From assembly GCA_011799875.1 (NCBI GenBank), contig JAAAXO010000142.1, positions 462,853 to 526,852 of the forward strand: a DNA stretch of 64,000 nucleotides, read 5' to 3'. This document shows positions 34,974 through 49,900 of the stretch, piece after piece. A program made the position numbers and the translations under genes. This stretch comes from Thinopyrum elongatum. Lineage: Eukaryota > Streptophyta > Magnoliopsida > Poales > Poaceae. The notes under the pieces are model-generated. The model saw only the letters and a program-made list of their open reading frames with translations. It was not told the origin of the DNA and made no database searches. The number at the start of each line of letters is the position of its first letter. Within the stretch, counting starts at the first letter, position 1.

Positions 34974-37900
34974 TAGAGCAAGTTCAACTATGGTGCAAAT
35001 TATTTGACTAGGCTATAGAGCTAGTTCAACTCAAGTGTAAAATTATTTGTACTATTGTATAGAGCTAGTTAGCCTCTAGAAGTAAATTATATGTACTAGA
35101 TTATAGACTAGTTCAATTCTTTGTAAAATTATTTGAACTAGCCTATAGAGCTAGTTCAACTCTAGTGCAAATTATTGAACAAGCTTATAACGTGTTAAGT
35201 CTAGTATAAAATTATTTATACTAGCTATAGAGCTAGTTCAAATCTAGTGTAAAGTATTGAACTAGCTTATAGAGCTAGTTCAACTCTAGTGTCAAATTAT
35301 TTAACTAGCTTATAAGCTAGTTCAACTCTGGTGTAAATTATTTTACTAGGCTATATAGCTAGTTCAACTCTAGTGTGAAATATTTTTAACTAGCTTATAG
35401 AGCTAGTTCAACTCTAGTGTAAAAATATTTGTACTAGATTTATAGTACTAGTTCTATTCTTGTTGAAAATTATTTGAACTAGCTATAGAGCTAGTTCAAC
35501 TCAAGTGTAAATTATTTGTACTAGGCCATAGAGCTAGTTTAACTCTAGTGTAAAATTATTTCAACTAGCTTATAGAGCTAGTTCAACTCTAGTGTAAAAT
35601 TATTTGTAATAGGATATAGAGCTAGTTCAACTCTAGTGTAATTATTTGAACTAGCTTATAGACTAGTTCAACTATAGTGTAAAATTATATGTAATGGTCT
35701 ATAGAGCTAGTTCAACTCTAGTGTAAAATTATATGAACAAGCTTATAGAGCAAGTTCAACTATATTGTAAAATTGTTTGAACTAGCTTATAGAGTAGTTC
35801 ATCTCTAGTGTAAAATTATTTGTACTAGACTATAGAGCTAGTTCAACTCAGTGTAAAAATTATATATAGTAATTTATAACCTAGTTCAACTCTTGTGTAA
35901 ACTTATTTGAACTAGGTATAGAGATAGTTTAACTCTAGTGTAAAATTATTTGAACTAGCTTATAGAGCTAGTTCAACTCTAGTGTAAAATTATTTGTACT
36001 AAATTAAGAACTAGTTCAACTCCAGTGTAATTATTTGAACTAGCTTATAGAGGTAGTTCAACTCTAGTGTAAATTATCTGAACTAGCTTTAAAGGTAGTT
36101 AAACTCTAGTGTAAAATTATTTGTACTAGGCTAAGAGCTAGTCCAACTCTAGTGCAAAATTATATGAACAAGCTTGTAGAGCTAGTTCAACTATATTGTA
36201 AAATTATTTGAACTAGCTTATAGAGCTAGTTCATCTCCAGTGTAAAATTATTTGTATTAGCTATAAGCTAGTTCAACTCTTGTGTAAAATTATATATACT
36301 AGGATTATAAACTAGTTCAACTCTTGTGTAAACTTATTGAACTAGGGTATAGAGATAGTTCACTCTAGTGTAAATTATTTACTAGCTTAGAGCTGTTCAA
36401 CTCTAGTTAAAATTATTTGTACTAGTCTATAGATCAGTTCAACCTAGTGTAAAATTATTTGAACTATCTATAGAGTAGTTCAACTATTGTGTAAAATTAT
36501 TTGTACTAGTCTATAGAGCTAGTTCAACTCTATTGTAAAATTATTTGTACTAGGGTATAGAGCTANNNNNNNNNNNNNNNNNNNNNNNNNAGTTAAATCT
36601 AGGTAAAATTATATGTATAGATTATAGAACTAGTTTCAATTCTTGTGTAAATATTTTAACTAGGCTTAGAGCTAGTTCAACTCGTGTAAAATTATTTGAA
36701 CTAGGCTATAGAGCTACTTCAACTCTAGTGTAAAATTATTTGTACTAGGCTATAGCTAGTTCAACTCTAGTGGAAATTATTTTACACTAGCTATAGAGCT
36801 AGTTCAACTCTAGTGTAAAAAATTTGTACTAGGCTATATGCTAGTTCAACTCAAGTGTAAAAATTATTTCAACTAGATTATAGTACTAGTTCAACTCTTG
36901 TGTAAAATATTTAACTAGCCTATAGAGCTAGTTCAACTCTAGTGCAAAATTATTTGAACAAGCTTATAAAGGGTAGTTAAAGTCTAGTATAAATTATTTA
37001 TACTAGGCTATAGAGCTAGTTCAAATCTAGTGTAAAAGTATTTGAACTAGCTTATAGAGCTAGTTCAACTCTAGTGTCAAATATTTGAACTAGCTTATAG
37101 AGCTAGTTCAACTCTGTGTGTAAAATTATTTGTACTAGGCTATATAGCTAGTTCAACTCTAGTGTGAAATATTTTAACTAGCTTATAGAGCTAGTTCAAC
37201 TCTAGTGTAAAAATATTTGTTACTAGATTATAGTAATAGTTCTATTCTTGTGTAAAATATTTTGAACTAGGCTATAGAGCTAGTTCAAATCAGTGTAAAT
37301 TATTTGTACTAGGCCATAGAGCTGTTTAACTCTAGTGAAAATTATTCGAACTAGCTTATAGAGCTAGTTAACTCTAGTGTAAAATTATTTGTAATGGATA
37401 TAGAGCTAGTTCAACTCTAGTGTAATATTATTTGAACTAGCTTATAGAGCTAGTTCAACTATAGTGTAAAATTATATGTAATGGTCTATAGAGCTAGTAA
37501 CTCTAGTGTAAAAATTATATGAACCAGCTTATAGAGCAAGTTCAACTATATTGTAAATGTTTGAACTAGCTTATGAGGTAGTTCATCTCTAGTGTAAAAT
37601 TATTTGTACTAGGCTATAGAGCTAGTTCAACTCTAGTGTTAAAATTATATAAGTAGATTATAAAACTAGTTTTACAATCTTGTGTAAACTTATTTGAACT
37701 AGGTATAGAGATAGTTCAACTCTAGTGAAAATTATTTGAACTAGCTATAGAGCTAGTTCAACTCTAGTGTAAAATTATTTGTACTAAATTATAGAACTAG
37801 TTCAACTCCAGTGTAAAATTATTTGAACTAGCTTATAGAGGTAGTTAACTATAGTGTAAATTAGTTTACTAGTCTATAGAGCTAGTTCAACTCTAGTGTA

Positions 37901-40900
37901 AAATTATTGTACTAGGTATAGAGCTAGTTAACTCTAGTGTAAAATTATATGCACTAGTTATAGAACTAGTTCAATTCTTGTGTAAAATTATTTTGAACTA
38001 GTTATAGAACTATTTCAACTCTAGGTGTAAATTATTTGTACTAGGGTATAGAAGCTAGTTAACTCTAGTGTAAAATTATATATACTATATTGTAGAACTA
38101 CTTCAACTCTTATGAAATTATTTGAACTAGGTATAGAGCTAGTTACTCTCAGTGTAAAATTTTGTACTAGCTATAGAGCTAGTTCAACTCTAGTGTAAAA
38201 TTATTGAACTAGGTCTAGAGCTACTTCAACTCTAGTGTAAAATTATTATACTAGGCTATAGAGCTTTGTTCAACTCATAGTGTAAATTATTTGAACTAGC
38301 TTACAGAGCTAGTTCACTCTAGTGTAAATTATTTGTACTAGTCTATAGATCTAGTTCAACTCTAGTGTAAAATTATTTGAACTATCTTATAGAGTTAGTT
38401 CACCTATTGTGTAAATTATTTGTACTAGTCTATAGAGCTAGTTCAATCTTTGTAAAATTATTGTACTAGGGTATAGAGCTAGTTAACTCTAGTGTAAAAT
38501 TAATGACTAGATTATAGAAACTAGTTCAATTCTTGTGTAAAATTATTTAACTAGCTATAGAGCTAGTTCAACTCTTGTGTAAATTATTTGAACTAGGCTA
38601 TAGAGCTAATTCAACTCTAGTGTAAAATATTTCTGTTACTAGGCTATAGAGCTAGTTCAACACTAGCGTAAATTATTTGAACTAGTATAGAGCTAGTTCA
38701 ACTCTATGTAAAATTATTTGTACTAGCTATAGAGCTAGTTTCAACTCTAGTGTAAAATTATTTGAACTAGCTTATAGAGCTAGTTCAACTTATATGCAAA
38801 ATTATTTGTACTAGGCTATAGAGCTAGTCAACTCAAGTGTAAAATTATTTGTACTATTGTATGCTAGTTAACTCTAGAGTAAAATTATATGTACTAGATT
38901 ATAGAACTAGTTCAATTCTTTTGTAAAATTATTTGAATAGCTATAGAGCTAGTTCAACTCTAGTCAAAATTATTTGAACAAGCTTATAAAGGTAGTTAAG
39001 TCTAGTATAAAATTATTAGTACTAGGCTATAGAGCTAGTTCAACTCTAGTGTAAAATTATTTGAACTAGCTTATAGAGCTAGTTCAACTCTAGTGTAAAA
39101 TTATTTGTACTAGTCATAGATCTAGTTCAACTCTAGTGTAAAATTATTTTGAACTATCTTATAGATTAGTTCAACTATTGAAAATTATTTGTACTAGTCT
39201 ATAGAGCACACTATGTTAACTTGTATTTGTAAAGTATATGTTAATAGGCTTATAGAGTGTACAACTCTAGTGTAAATTAAATGTCTGATATAGAACTAGT
39301 TCATTCTTGTGTAAAATTATTAATAGGTATAAGACTAGTTCAACTCTTGGTAAAATTATTTGAACTAGTATAGAGTAATTCAACTCTAGTGTAAAATTAT
39401 TTGTAACTAGCTATAGAGCTAGTTCAACTCTAGCGTAAAATTATTGAACTAGCTTATAGAGCTAGTTCAACTCTTTGTAAAAATTTTTGTACTAGGCTAT
39501 AGAGCTAGTTCAACTCTAGTGTAAAATATTTGAACTAGTTATAGAGCTAGTCAACTATAGTGAAATATTTGTACTAGGCTATAGAGCTAGTTCAACTCAA
39601 GTGTAAAATATTTTTACATGTATAGAGCTAGTTCAAGCTCATGAGAAATTATATGTACTAGAGTATAGAACTAGTTCAATTCTTTTGTAAATTATTTGAA
39701 CTAGACTATAGAGCTAGTTAACTCTAGTGCAAAATTATTGAACACGTTATAAAGTAGTTAAAGTCTCGTATAAAATATTTTACTAGGCTATAGAGCTAGT
39801 TCAACTCTAGTGTAAAATTATTTGAATAGCTTAAGAGCTAGTTCAACTCTAGTGTAAAATTATTTGTACTATCTATAGACTAGTTCAACTCTAGTGTAAA
39901 ATTATTTGAACTTCTTATAGAGGTAGTTCATATTGTGTAAAATTATTTGTACTAGTCTATAGAGCTGTTCAACTCTATTGTAAAATTATTGTAACTAGGT
40001 ATAGATCTAGTTAAACTCTAGTGTAAAATTATATGTACTAGATTATAGAATCTATTCATCTTGGTAAAATTATTTAACTAGGCTATAGAGCTAGTTCAAC
40101 TCTTGTTGTAAAATTATTTTATGAACTAGGCTATAGAGCTATTCAACTATTAATTAGTGTTAAAAATTATTTGTACTAGGCTATAGAGCTAGTTCAACCT
40201 AGTGTAAATTATTTGAACTAGCTTATAGAGCTAGTTCAACTCTAGTGTAAAATTATTTGTACTAGTATAGAGCTAGTTCAACTCTAGTGTAAAATTATTT
40301 GAACTAGCTATAGAGCTAGTTCAACTTAGTGCAAAATTATTTGTACTAGGCTATAGAGCTAGTTCAACTCAGTGTAAAATTATTTGTACTATTGTACTAG
40401 AGCTAGTTCAGACTCTAGAGTTAATAATGTTATATGTACTAGAATTATAGAACTAGTTCAATTCTTTTGTAAAAATTATTTGAACTAGCCTATAGAGCTA
40501 GTTCAACTCTAGTGCAAAATATATGTTGATACAAGCGTATAAGGTAGTTTAAAGTCTAGTATAAAATATTTATACTAGGCTATAGTAGCTAGTTCAATCT
40601 AGTGTAAAAGTATTTGAACTAGCTTATAGAGCTAGTTCAACTCTAGTGTCAAAATTATTTGAACTAGCTTATAGAGCTAGTTCAACTCTGGTGTAAAATT
40701 ATTGTATAGGCTATATAGCTAGTTCAACTCTTAGTGCGAATTATTTTAACTAGCTCTATAGAGCTAGTTCAAGTCTAGTGTAAAAATATTTGTCTAGATT
40801 ATTATAGTACTAGTTCTATTCTTGTGTAAAATTATTTGAACTAGGCTTATAGGCTTAGTTCAACTAAGTTGGTAAAATTATTTGTACTAGGCTATAGAGC

Positions 40901-42160
40901 TAGTTTACACTCTAGTGTAAAATTATCTTGAACTAAGCTAATGAGCTAGTCAACTCTAGTGTAAATATTTGAACTAGCTATAGAGCTAGTTCAACTCTAG
41001 TGTAAATTATTGAACTAGCTTATGTAGAGGCTATATATAGTGAAATTATATGTATGGCTATAGTGTTCACACTAGTGTAAATTATATGAAGCATAGCTTA
41101 TAGAGCTAAGTTCCACTATACTTGTAAATTATTTGACTAGCTATAGAGGCTAGGTCAACTCAGTGTAAAATTATTTGTAATCTAGGTTATAGAGCTAGTT
41201 ATAACTACCCCACATTGTGTAAAAATAGAATAGTAGAGTATAAATAAAATAGTTTGAACTACTTAAATTGTTGAAACTAGGCCCTTAAACAGTTAAATTG
41301 TTAAATTATTTGTACTAGTCTATAGAGCTAGTTCAACTCTAGTGTAAATTATTTGTACTAGGGCTTAAGAGCTAGTTAAACTATAGTGTAAAATATATGT
41401 ATAGATTAATAGGAACTAAGTTCAAATTTTGTGTCAAAGTTATTTTACTAGGCTATAGAAGCTAGTTCAACTCTTGTGCATAAAATTATTTGAGAAACTA
41501 GGCTATCAGAGCTACATTCAACTCTCGTGTAAAATTATTTGTTACAGGCTATAGCGCTAGTTTCAACACTCAGTGTAAAATTATTTGAAACTAGCTTATA
41601 GGAGTCTAGCAACTCTATTGCTAAATATTGTATAGGCATTATAGCTAGTTAACTCTAGTGTTAAAATGATTTAACTACTTATAAGCTAGTTTCAACTATA
41701 CGTGACAAAATTATTTGTACTGCTATGGACTAGTTCAACTTCAAGTGTAATATTTGTACTAGTATAGAGCTAGTTAACGCCTAGAGTAAATTATATGTCC
41801 TAGATTTATGAAACTAGTCAATCTTTTGTAAAATTATTTGAACTAGCTTATGAGCTATTCAATCTAGGCAAAATTATTTGAGCAAGCTTGATAAAGGTAG
41901 TTAAAGTCTAGTAGTAAATTATTATACTAGGCTATAGAGCTAGTTCAAATCTAGTGTAAAATGTATTTGAACTAGCGTGATAGAGCGAGTTCAACTCTAG
42001 TGTCAAATTATTTGAACTAGCTTATAGAGCTAGTTCAACCTCGCGACGGGTGTCAAAATATTCTGTACGATGGCTATAGCGCTAGGTCAAGTTCAGCCTA
42101 TGGAAGAAGTGTGAAATTATTTAACTAGCTTATCGAGCTTAGTCAACTCTAGTGTCAAAT
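34974..42160 (+). repeat. 44-bp satellite array, + orientation, with a 25-N gap
   Basis: About 163 units with a different set of variants from the A arrays. A marker run (AGTGCAAA..., GAACAAGCTTATAA, then AGTCTAGTATAAA) recurs near 35165, 36948, 38962, 39738, 40520 and 41868. After the first marker the next five or six units also match, for example 35160-35400 against 36945-37190. An unequal higher-order pattern is likely. Ns at 36566-36590 mark an unresolved join of unknown true length. Indel noise increases after about 39200. No gene is visible. Confidence 0.95.
36566..36590. other. Assembly gap (25 N)
   Basis: 25 consecutive Ns inside a satellite unit. The phase on both sides is compatible with loss of any whole number of units. 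Confidence 0.99.
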
Positions 42161-42200
42161 CCCCCCCCTCCGTTTCTATTTTTCCGCGCGTTTACGAGAG
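42161..42200. other. Non-satellite joint where the satellite changes strand
   Basis: Forty bases beginning with a C8 run (then TCCGTTTCTATTTTTCCG) separate + from - oriented satellite. They match neither satellite nor LTR and resemble the C/T noise at 10732-12796, so this may be an artificial join. Confidence 0.7.
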
Positions 42201-45200
42201 TTTATAGTTCTAGTACAAATATTTTTACACTATAGTTGAACTAGCTCTATAGCTAGTTCAAAATATTTACACTAGAGTTGAACACTCATAGCCTAGTACA
42301 AATAATTTACACCAGAGTTAACTAGCTTTATAGCTAGTTCAAATAATTTTACACTAGAGTTGAAAACTTAGTTTTATTAATCTACTATATATATTATTTT
42401 ACAATTAAGGTTGAACTAGCTCTATAAATCTAGTTACAATAATTTACACAGAGTTGAACCAGCCCTACAGTATTAGTACAATATTTTACACCGTAGTTGA
42501 GTAGCTTCTAAAGCTAGATCAGATAAATTTACACTAGAGTTGAAACTAGCTCTATAGCCTAGTACAATATTTTTACATAGAGTTGAACTAGCTCTAAAGC
42601 TAGTAAAATAATTTACACTAGAGTTTTAACTAGCTCTGTAGCTAGTACAAATAATTTTACAAGAGTTGAACTAGCTCTATAAGCTAGTTCAAATAATTTT
42701 ACACTAGAGTTGAACTAGCTCTATAAGCTAGTTCAAATATTTTTACAGAGTTGACTATCTTTATAACCTAGTTAATAATTACACAAGAGTTGATTAGAAT
42801 TTAAATCCAGTCATATATAATTTTAAATAGAGTTGAACTAGCTCTATAACCTAGTACAAATAATTTACACATAGAGTTAAACTGAACTTATAGTCTAGTA
42901 CAAATAATTTTACCACTATAGTTAAACAGCTCTATAGCTAGTTCAAATAATTTACACTAGAGTTGAAACTAAACTCTAAGCTGGTACAAATATTTTACAC
43001 TAGAGTTGAACTGCTCTAAAGCTAGTTAAAATAATTTTACACTAGAGTTGGAATTAGCTCTATAGCCTAGTACAAATAAATTTTACACTAGAGTTGAAAT
43101 AACTCTATAAGCTAGTTCAAATAATTACACTGAGTGAACTAGCTTTATATCCTTGTACAAAATTTACACTAGAGTTGAACTAGCTCTATAAGCTATTTAA
43201 AATAAATATTTTACACTAGAGTTGGACTACTCTATAGCCTAGTACAAATAATTTTTACACTAGAGTTGCACTAGCTATATAAGCTAGTTCAAATAATTTA
43301 CACTAGAGTTGAACTAGCTCTAGAGTAGTACAAATAATTTTACACTAGAGTTGAACTAGCTCTATAGCCTAGTTCAATAATTTTACACAGAATGAACTAG
43401 TTCTATAATCTAGTACATATATTTTACACTAGAGTTTAACTAGCTCTATACATAGTACAAATAATTTACACTGAGTTGAACTAGCTCTTAGCCCAATGCA
43501 ATTTTTACACTATAGTTGACTAGTCTATAGCTAGTTCAAATAATTTTACACTAGAGTTGAACTAGCTCTATATCCTATTACAAATAATTTTACACTAGAG
43601 TTAACTAATTTAGAGCTAGTTCGAATAATTTAACACTTGAGTTAAATTGCTCTATGGCCTCTTAGTACAAATAATTTTACACTAGAGTTGAACTAGCTCT
43701 ATAGCCAGTTCAAATAATTTTACACAAGATAGAACTAGTACTATAACTAGTACAAATATTTTTACAATAGAGTTGAACTAGCTCATAAGCTAGTTAAAAT
43801 AATTTCACACTAGAGTTGAACTTCTATAGCCTAGTAAACCAATAATTTACACCAGAGTTGAACTAGCTCTATAAGGTAGTTCAATAATTTTACACTAGAG
43901 TTGAACTAGCTCTATAAGCTAGTCAAATAATTTCACATAGATTGAAAGCTCTATAGCCTAGTATAAAAATTTGTACTAGAGTGTAATACCTTTTAAGCTT
44001 GTTCAAATAATTTAACAAGATTGAACTAGTTCATAATATAGTACAAATATTTTTACACTAGAGTTGAACTACCTCTATAAGGTAGTTAAAATAATTTTCA
44101 CACTAGAGTTGAACTAGCTCTATAGCCTAGTACAAAAATTTTACACAGAGTTGAACTAGCTCTATAGCCTAGTTCAAATAATTTTACAAAAGAATAGAAA
44201 TAGTACTATAATCTAGTACAAATATTTTTACACTAGAGTTGAACTAGCTCTATAAGCTAGTTAATAATTTCACACTAGAGTTGAACTAGCCTATAACCTA
44301 GAACAAATAATTTTACACCAGAGTTGAACTAGCTATAAGCTAGTTCAAATAATTTTACACTAGAGTTGAACTAGCTCTATAAGCTAGTTCAAATAATTTT
44401 ACACTAGAGTTGAACATGCTCTATAGCCAGATTACATAATTTTATACTAGAGTTTAACTACCTTTATAAGCTGTTCAAATAATTTTACACTAGAGTTGAA
44501 CTAGCTCTATAGGCTAGTCAATAATTTTACAAAGAATTGAACTAGTTCTATAAGTTAGTACATATAATTTTACTCTATAGTTTAACTAGGCTCTATACAA
44601 AGTACAAATAATTACACTTAGTTGAACTAGCTCTTAGACTAGAACAAATAATTTACATATAGTTGAACTGCTCTATAAGCTAGTTCAAATAATTTTACAA
44701 CTTGAGTGGAACTAGTCTATAGCCTAGTGCAAATAATTTTACACTAGAGGTAACTAGCTCTATAAGCTAGTTCAAATAATTTTACATAGAGTTGAACTAG
44801 CTCTTAGCCTAGTACAAATTGTTACTAGAGTGAAGTAGCTCTATAGCTAGTTCAAATATTTTACACAAGAGGAACTAGTTCTATAATTAGTATATATATT
44901 TACACTAGAGTTAACTAGCTCTATACTAGTACAATAATTTTACACTAGAGTTGAACTAGCTCTATAGCTAGTTCAAATAATTTTACACAAAGAATTGAAC
45001 TAGTTGTCTATAATCTAGTACATATAATTTACATAGTGTTAACTAGCTCTATACACTAGTACAAATAATTTGACACTTGAGTTGAACTAGCTCTATAGCC
45101 CAGTACAATTTTTCTACACTATAGTTGACTAGCTCTATAAGCTAGTTCAAATAATTTACACTAGAGTTGAACTAGCTCTATATCCTATTACAAATAATTT

Positions 45201-46955
45201 TACACTAGAGTTGAACTAGCTCTAAGCTAGTTCGAATAATTTTACACTAGAGTTAAACTTGCTCTATGGCCTAGTTAAAATAATTTTACACTAGAGTTGA
45301 ACTAGCTCTATAGCCTAGTTCAAATAATTTTACAACAGAATAGAACTAGTACTATAATCTAGTACAAATATTTTTACACTAGAGTTGAACTAGCTCTATA
45401 AGCTAGTTAAAAAATAATTTCACACTAGAGTTGAACTAGCTCTATAGCCTAGAACAAATAATTTTACACCAGAGTGAACTAGCTCTATAAGCTAGTTCAA
45501 ATAATTTTACACTAGAGTTGAACTAGTCTATAGCTAGTTCAAATATTTTACACTAGATTTGAACTAGCTCTATAGCCTAGTATAAATAATTTTATACTAG
45601 AGTTAATACCTTATAAGCTTGTCAAATAATTTTAACTAGAGTTGAACTAGCTCTATTGGCTAGTTCAATAATTTACACAAGAATTGAACTGATTTTAAAT
45701 CTAGTACATATAATTTTACTCTAGAGTTTAACTAGCTCTATACAATAGTACAAATAATTTTACACTTGAGTTGAACTAGCTCTATAGCCTAGTACAAATA
45801 ATTTGCACTATAGTTGAACTAGCTCATAAGCTAGTTCAAATAATTTACACTAGAGTTGAACAAGCTCTATAGCCTAGTACAATAATTATACAGTACAGTT
45901 GAACTAGCTCTATAGCCTAGTTCAAATAATTTATCACTATAGTTGAACTAGCTCTATAGCCTAATTCAAATAATTTTACACTAGAGTTGAAGTAGCTCTA
46001 TAGCCTAGTTCAAATAATTTTACACAGAGTTGAACTAGTTCTATAATATAGTATAATCATTTTACACATAGAGTTAACTACGCTTATACCCTAGTACAAA
46101 TAATTTACACTAGAGTTGAACTAGCTCTATAGACAAGTACAAATAATTTTACACTAGGTTGAACTAGCTCTATAAGCTAGTTAAATAATTTACACTAGAG
46201 TTGAAACTATCTCATACCTAGTTCAAATAAGTTTACACAAGAGTTAAACTAGTTTTATAATCTAGTAATATAATTTACACTAGAGTTGAACTAGCTCTAT
46301 AGTCTGTACAAATTAATTACACTATAGATGAACTAGCTCTATAAGTAGTTAAAAAATTTTTACAATATAGTTGAACTAGCTTCTATAAGCTTGTTCATAT
46401 AATTTTACACTAGAGTTGACAGCCTATATGCCTAGTACAAATAATTTACACTGAGTTTAACTACCTTTAAGCTAGTTCAAATAATTTTACACTAGAGTTG
46501 AACTAGCTCTATAGCTAGTTCACATAATTTACATAGAGTTGAACTAGCTCTATAGCCTAGTATAAATAATTTTTACTAGAGTTTAATTACTTATACGCCT
46601 TTATAAGCTTGTTCAAATAATTTTACACTAGAGTTGAACTAGCTCTATAGGCTAGTTCAAATAATTTTACACAAGAATTGAACTATTTTATAATCTAGTA
46701 CATATAATTTTACTCTAGAGTTTAACTAGCTCTATACAATAGTACAAATAATTTTACACTTGAATTGAACTAGCTCTGTAGCCTAGTACAAATAATTTTG
46801 CACTATAGTTGAACTAGCTCTATAAGCTAGTTCAAATAATTTTACACTAGAGTTGAACTTGCTCTAGAGCATAGTACAAATAATTTTACAATAGAGTTGA
46901 ACTAGCTCTATAAGCTAGTTAAAATAATTTCACACTAGAGTTGAACTAGCTCTAT
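42201..46955 (-). repeat. 44-bp satellite array, inverted orientation
   Basis: About 108 units reading TTACACTAGAGTTGAACTAG on the + strand, the reverse complement of the other arrays. Read on the - strand, its end at LTR D contains the same marker variants as the B array: ACTATAGTGCAAAA, then AATTCAAGTGTAAAA, then ACTATTGTATAGAG. It is the inverted counterpart of 34974 onward. No gene is visible. Confidence 0.95.
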
Positions 46956-46956
46956 G

Positions 46957-49900
46957 TGACGCCCCGTCCCGATCGTGCACAAATCATACACGCAAATGCA
47001 CACGATCAAGCCTAAGGACTCACGGGAAGATATCACAACACAACTCTAAAACATAAATAATGTCATACAAGCTTTATATTACAAGCCAGCGGCCTCTAGG
47101 GCTCGAATACATAAGCTCGCTTACAAGCGTCAGCGGAAGCTTCAGATATCTGAGTACAGATTTAAAAGAAATCACAGATATGCCCTTAGATGGCAGGGCA
47201 AAAGAACACTACGATCGAAAGGCGCAGGCCTCCTGCCTGGGACCCTCCGAACCTACTCCTGGTCGTCGGCCAACTCGTAGTAGTAACCACCCTCATGGTG
47301 GTAGTAGTAGTCAGTCGTCGGCGGGGGTAGCTATCTCAGTGGCTCCGTCATCTGGTCACGACAAACTGATATGGGGGAAAAAGAAAGCAAAGCAACCGTG
47401 AGTACTCTGAACTACTCAGCAAGCAAGGATCTACACTACATATGCAACAATATCAATGGAAGGCTGTATATGTGGACTGAGCTGCAGAAATGCCAGAATA
47501 GAAAGGAAAGCCTAGTCCTATCGAAGACTAGCATCTTCAGCGGTCTTGCAGCAATAGAAGAGAGTAGATCAACAAAGTATAGGTAGTAGTAATGTTATCA
47601 ACCTCACCCAGAGATCCTTTCTCGACTCCCTGCGAGAAAGCAATCCCAGAGCCATAAAGTCATCAAACCTCACCCAGAGATCCTTTCTCGACTCCCTGCG
47701 AGAAAGCAATCCCAGAGCCATACAGTCATCAACCTGTTATCGTCTCAAGGGTCCAGTTCTAGTTGTATCGATCGGGATACAACTCCGAGTGTCCTTTACC
47801 GTAGGACCGGCTATCGATAGATGTGTTCTTCCCTGCAGGGGTGCACCAACTTACCCATCACGCTCGCTTAACTCCGGCCGGACACACTTTCCTGGGTCAT
47901 GCCCGGCCTCGGCCAAACAACACACTGCAACCCTACCTACGGCTCAGCAGAGAGGTCCTCGTCGGTCTACATCCTAAGCACAAGGGGGTCTTGGCCATCG
48001 CCCCTCACCCTCTGGGTCGTTGCGCACATGGCTCAGATCCAAGCACCACCGCAATGGCGCCAATCACTCCATGCCGCCCTGCTGAACTGGACATCTGACA
48101 GAGCTTTCGGCTGATGCATACGATGAAGAACGCCCATACTATGCCCACGTGATGGTTAGTGCTATCAGGCTAGAGGCCTGCTCGGATCAAATATCCGAAT
48201 CGTTAGTGGACTAGGGGCTTGCGGTAAACGAGCAGAGACTCACGAAAGATGTGACCCCGTCGCCCCATCTCGAGGACTTGCGGCAAGGGCCAAGAATGCC
48301 CGGCCACGCCTTGTATTCATCACTCGGGCACCATACAGGCAACCCGTCTTCACATCACACGCGGGTACCCCTCAGGGTCAACCCTCCTATCCAAGTAACA
48401 GTGTAAAGTCCAAGTATCCGTGTGTCCATAACATCAGGGGAATCCGAGGTATCACCCTCGTTGGATTCCTACTCGATGTATCTGTCAAGGTGAACTTAGG
48501 AGGAATCACCCTCGAGGTTCGAACTTGAAGTGTTGCGCGACAGGGTCGTATCGGAAGTGGAGAAGGAGGAATCACCCTCGATGACCACGACCGAATAGCT
48601 ACGCTACAGAGTTTACCTCAGAAGTGCTAAACGAGGTATCACCCTCGGCACTCAATAGTAGCGCTGAAGTGTCGTACAACATAAGGGGGTGATGTGCGGT
48701 GCCGGGGCCTGGTCTTCGATCCCGTTGATTGGGTCTTCTGATAATCCAACGGGGCAGTCGTGATAAAGTGGGGGTCACTGATGGGTCTCTAGCCAACCTA
48801 TACTAAGCAGTTTGAAATAGGCAGGTAAGGTAACAATAAGCAGGTTACAAAAGCAGGCTATGCATCAGAATAGGAGCAAACAGTAACAGTACCAAAATCT
48901 AATGCAAGCAGGAGAAAATAGAATGGGCGATATCGGGATGATCAAAGGGGGGGGGGCTTACCTGGTTGCTCTGGCAAGAAGGAGGGGTCGTCAATGGGCT
49001 GCTCGTCTGGAGCGTAGTTGTACTCGGCTGCAAGGGCGTCGGTCTCAGCGTTTATCGAGAGAGAAGGAGGGGAAGAGAAACAATAAATTCACGGCAACAA
49101 TGCAAACAATATGCATGACAGGTCTAAGTGACATGCAGAGGTGTTCTACTGCCTAACTAAACGATTTAGTTAATTTAGGAATTTATTTGGATCTATTTTA
49201 TTAAAGTTGGGCACTATTCATTTATTGAAATCTGTCTAAAAGTTCCATGTTCAGGTAGTTAGGGGCATCTGACAGATGAACGGACCGCGCATTCGGATTC
49301 GTCTCGTCGTTCTGAGCAACTTTCATGTACAAAGTTTTTTGATCTGAGCTATGGATTAAAGGATATGATTTTCTAAAGATTTTAGCATTTTCTAAAATTA
49401 ATTATTTATTTAAATTCGAATTATCCAGAATAGTGTATGATGACATCAGCATGACATCACCATGACGTCAGCAGGTCAACTGGTCGGCTGACCAGTCAAA
49501 CCAGACAGGTGGGACCCACATGTCATACACTGTGGCTTAACCAGAGGGGTTAATTTAATTTATTGAGTTAATTAACAAGTGGGGCCCAGCAGTCAGTGAC
49601 TGACTAGGATTTTAATTATTTTTATTAACCTAATTAGTTAATTAGGCACCTGACAGGGGGGCCCATATGTCATAGACACAGGGAGAGTGGCCCCACCAGT
49701 CAGTGACAGGGCAGCGCCCAGTCAGCTAGTTGACCAAGTCAACTGGTCAACTGGGCCGGCCTGGCCCACTGGCAGTGGCACTGGGGGTGGCCCCAGTCCA
49801 GCCACGTCGGAGCCGGCCGCCGGAGCTGCTCCGGCGAGCCGGAGCGCGGCAGCGAACTCCGGCGAGCTCGGGTTTTGCCTACGGTGCACCATTTTGGGTG

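Noticed and set aside
42201..46955. A different satellite family
   Set aside because: It reads as the reverse complement of the same 44-bp unit and carries the same marker variants.
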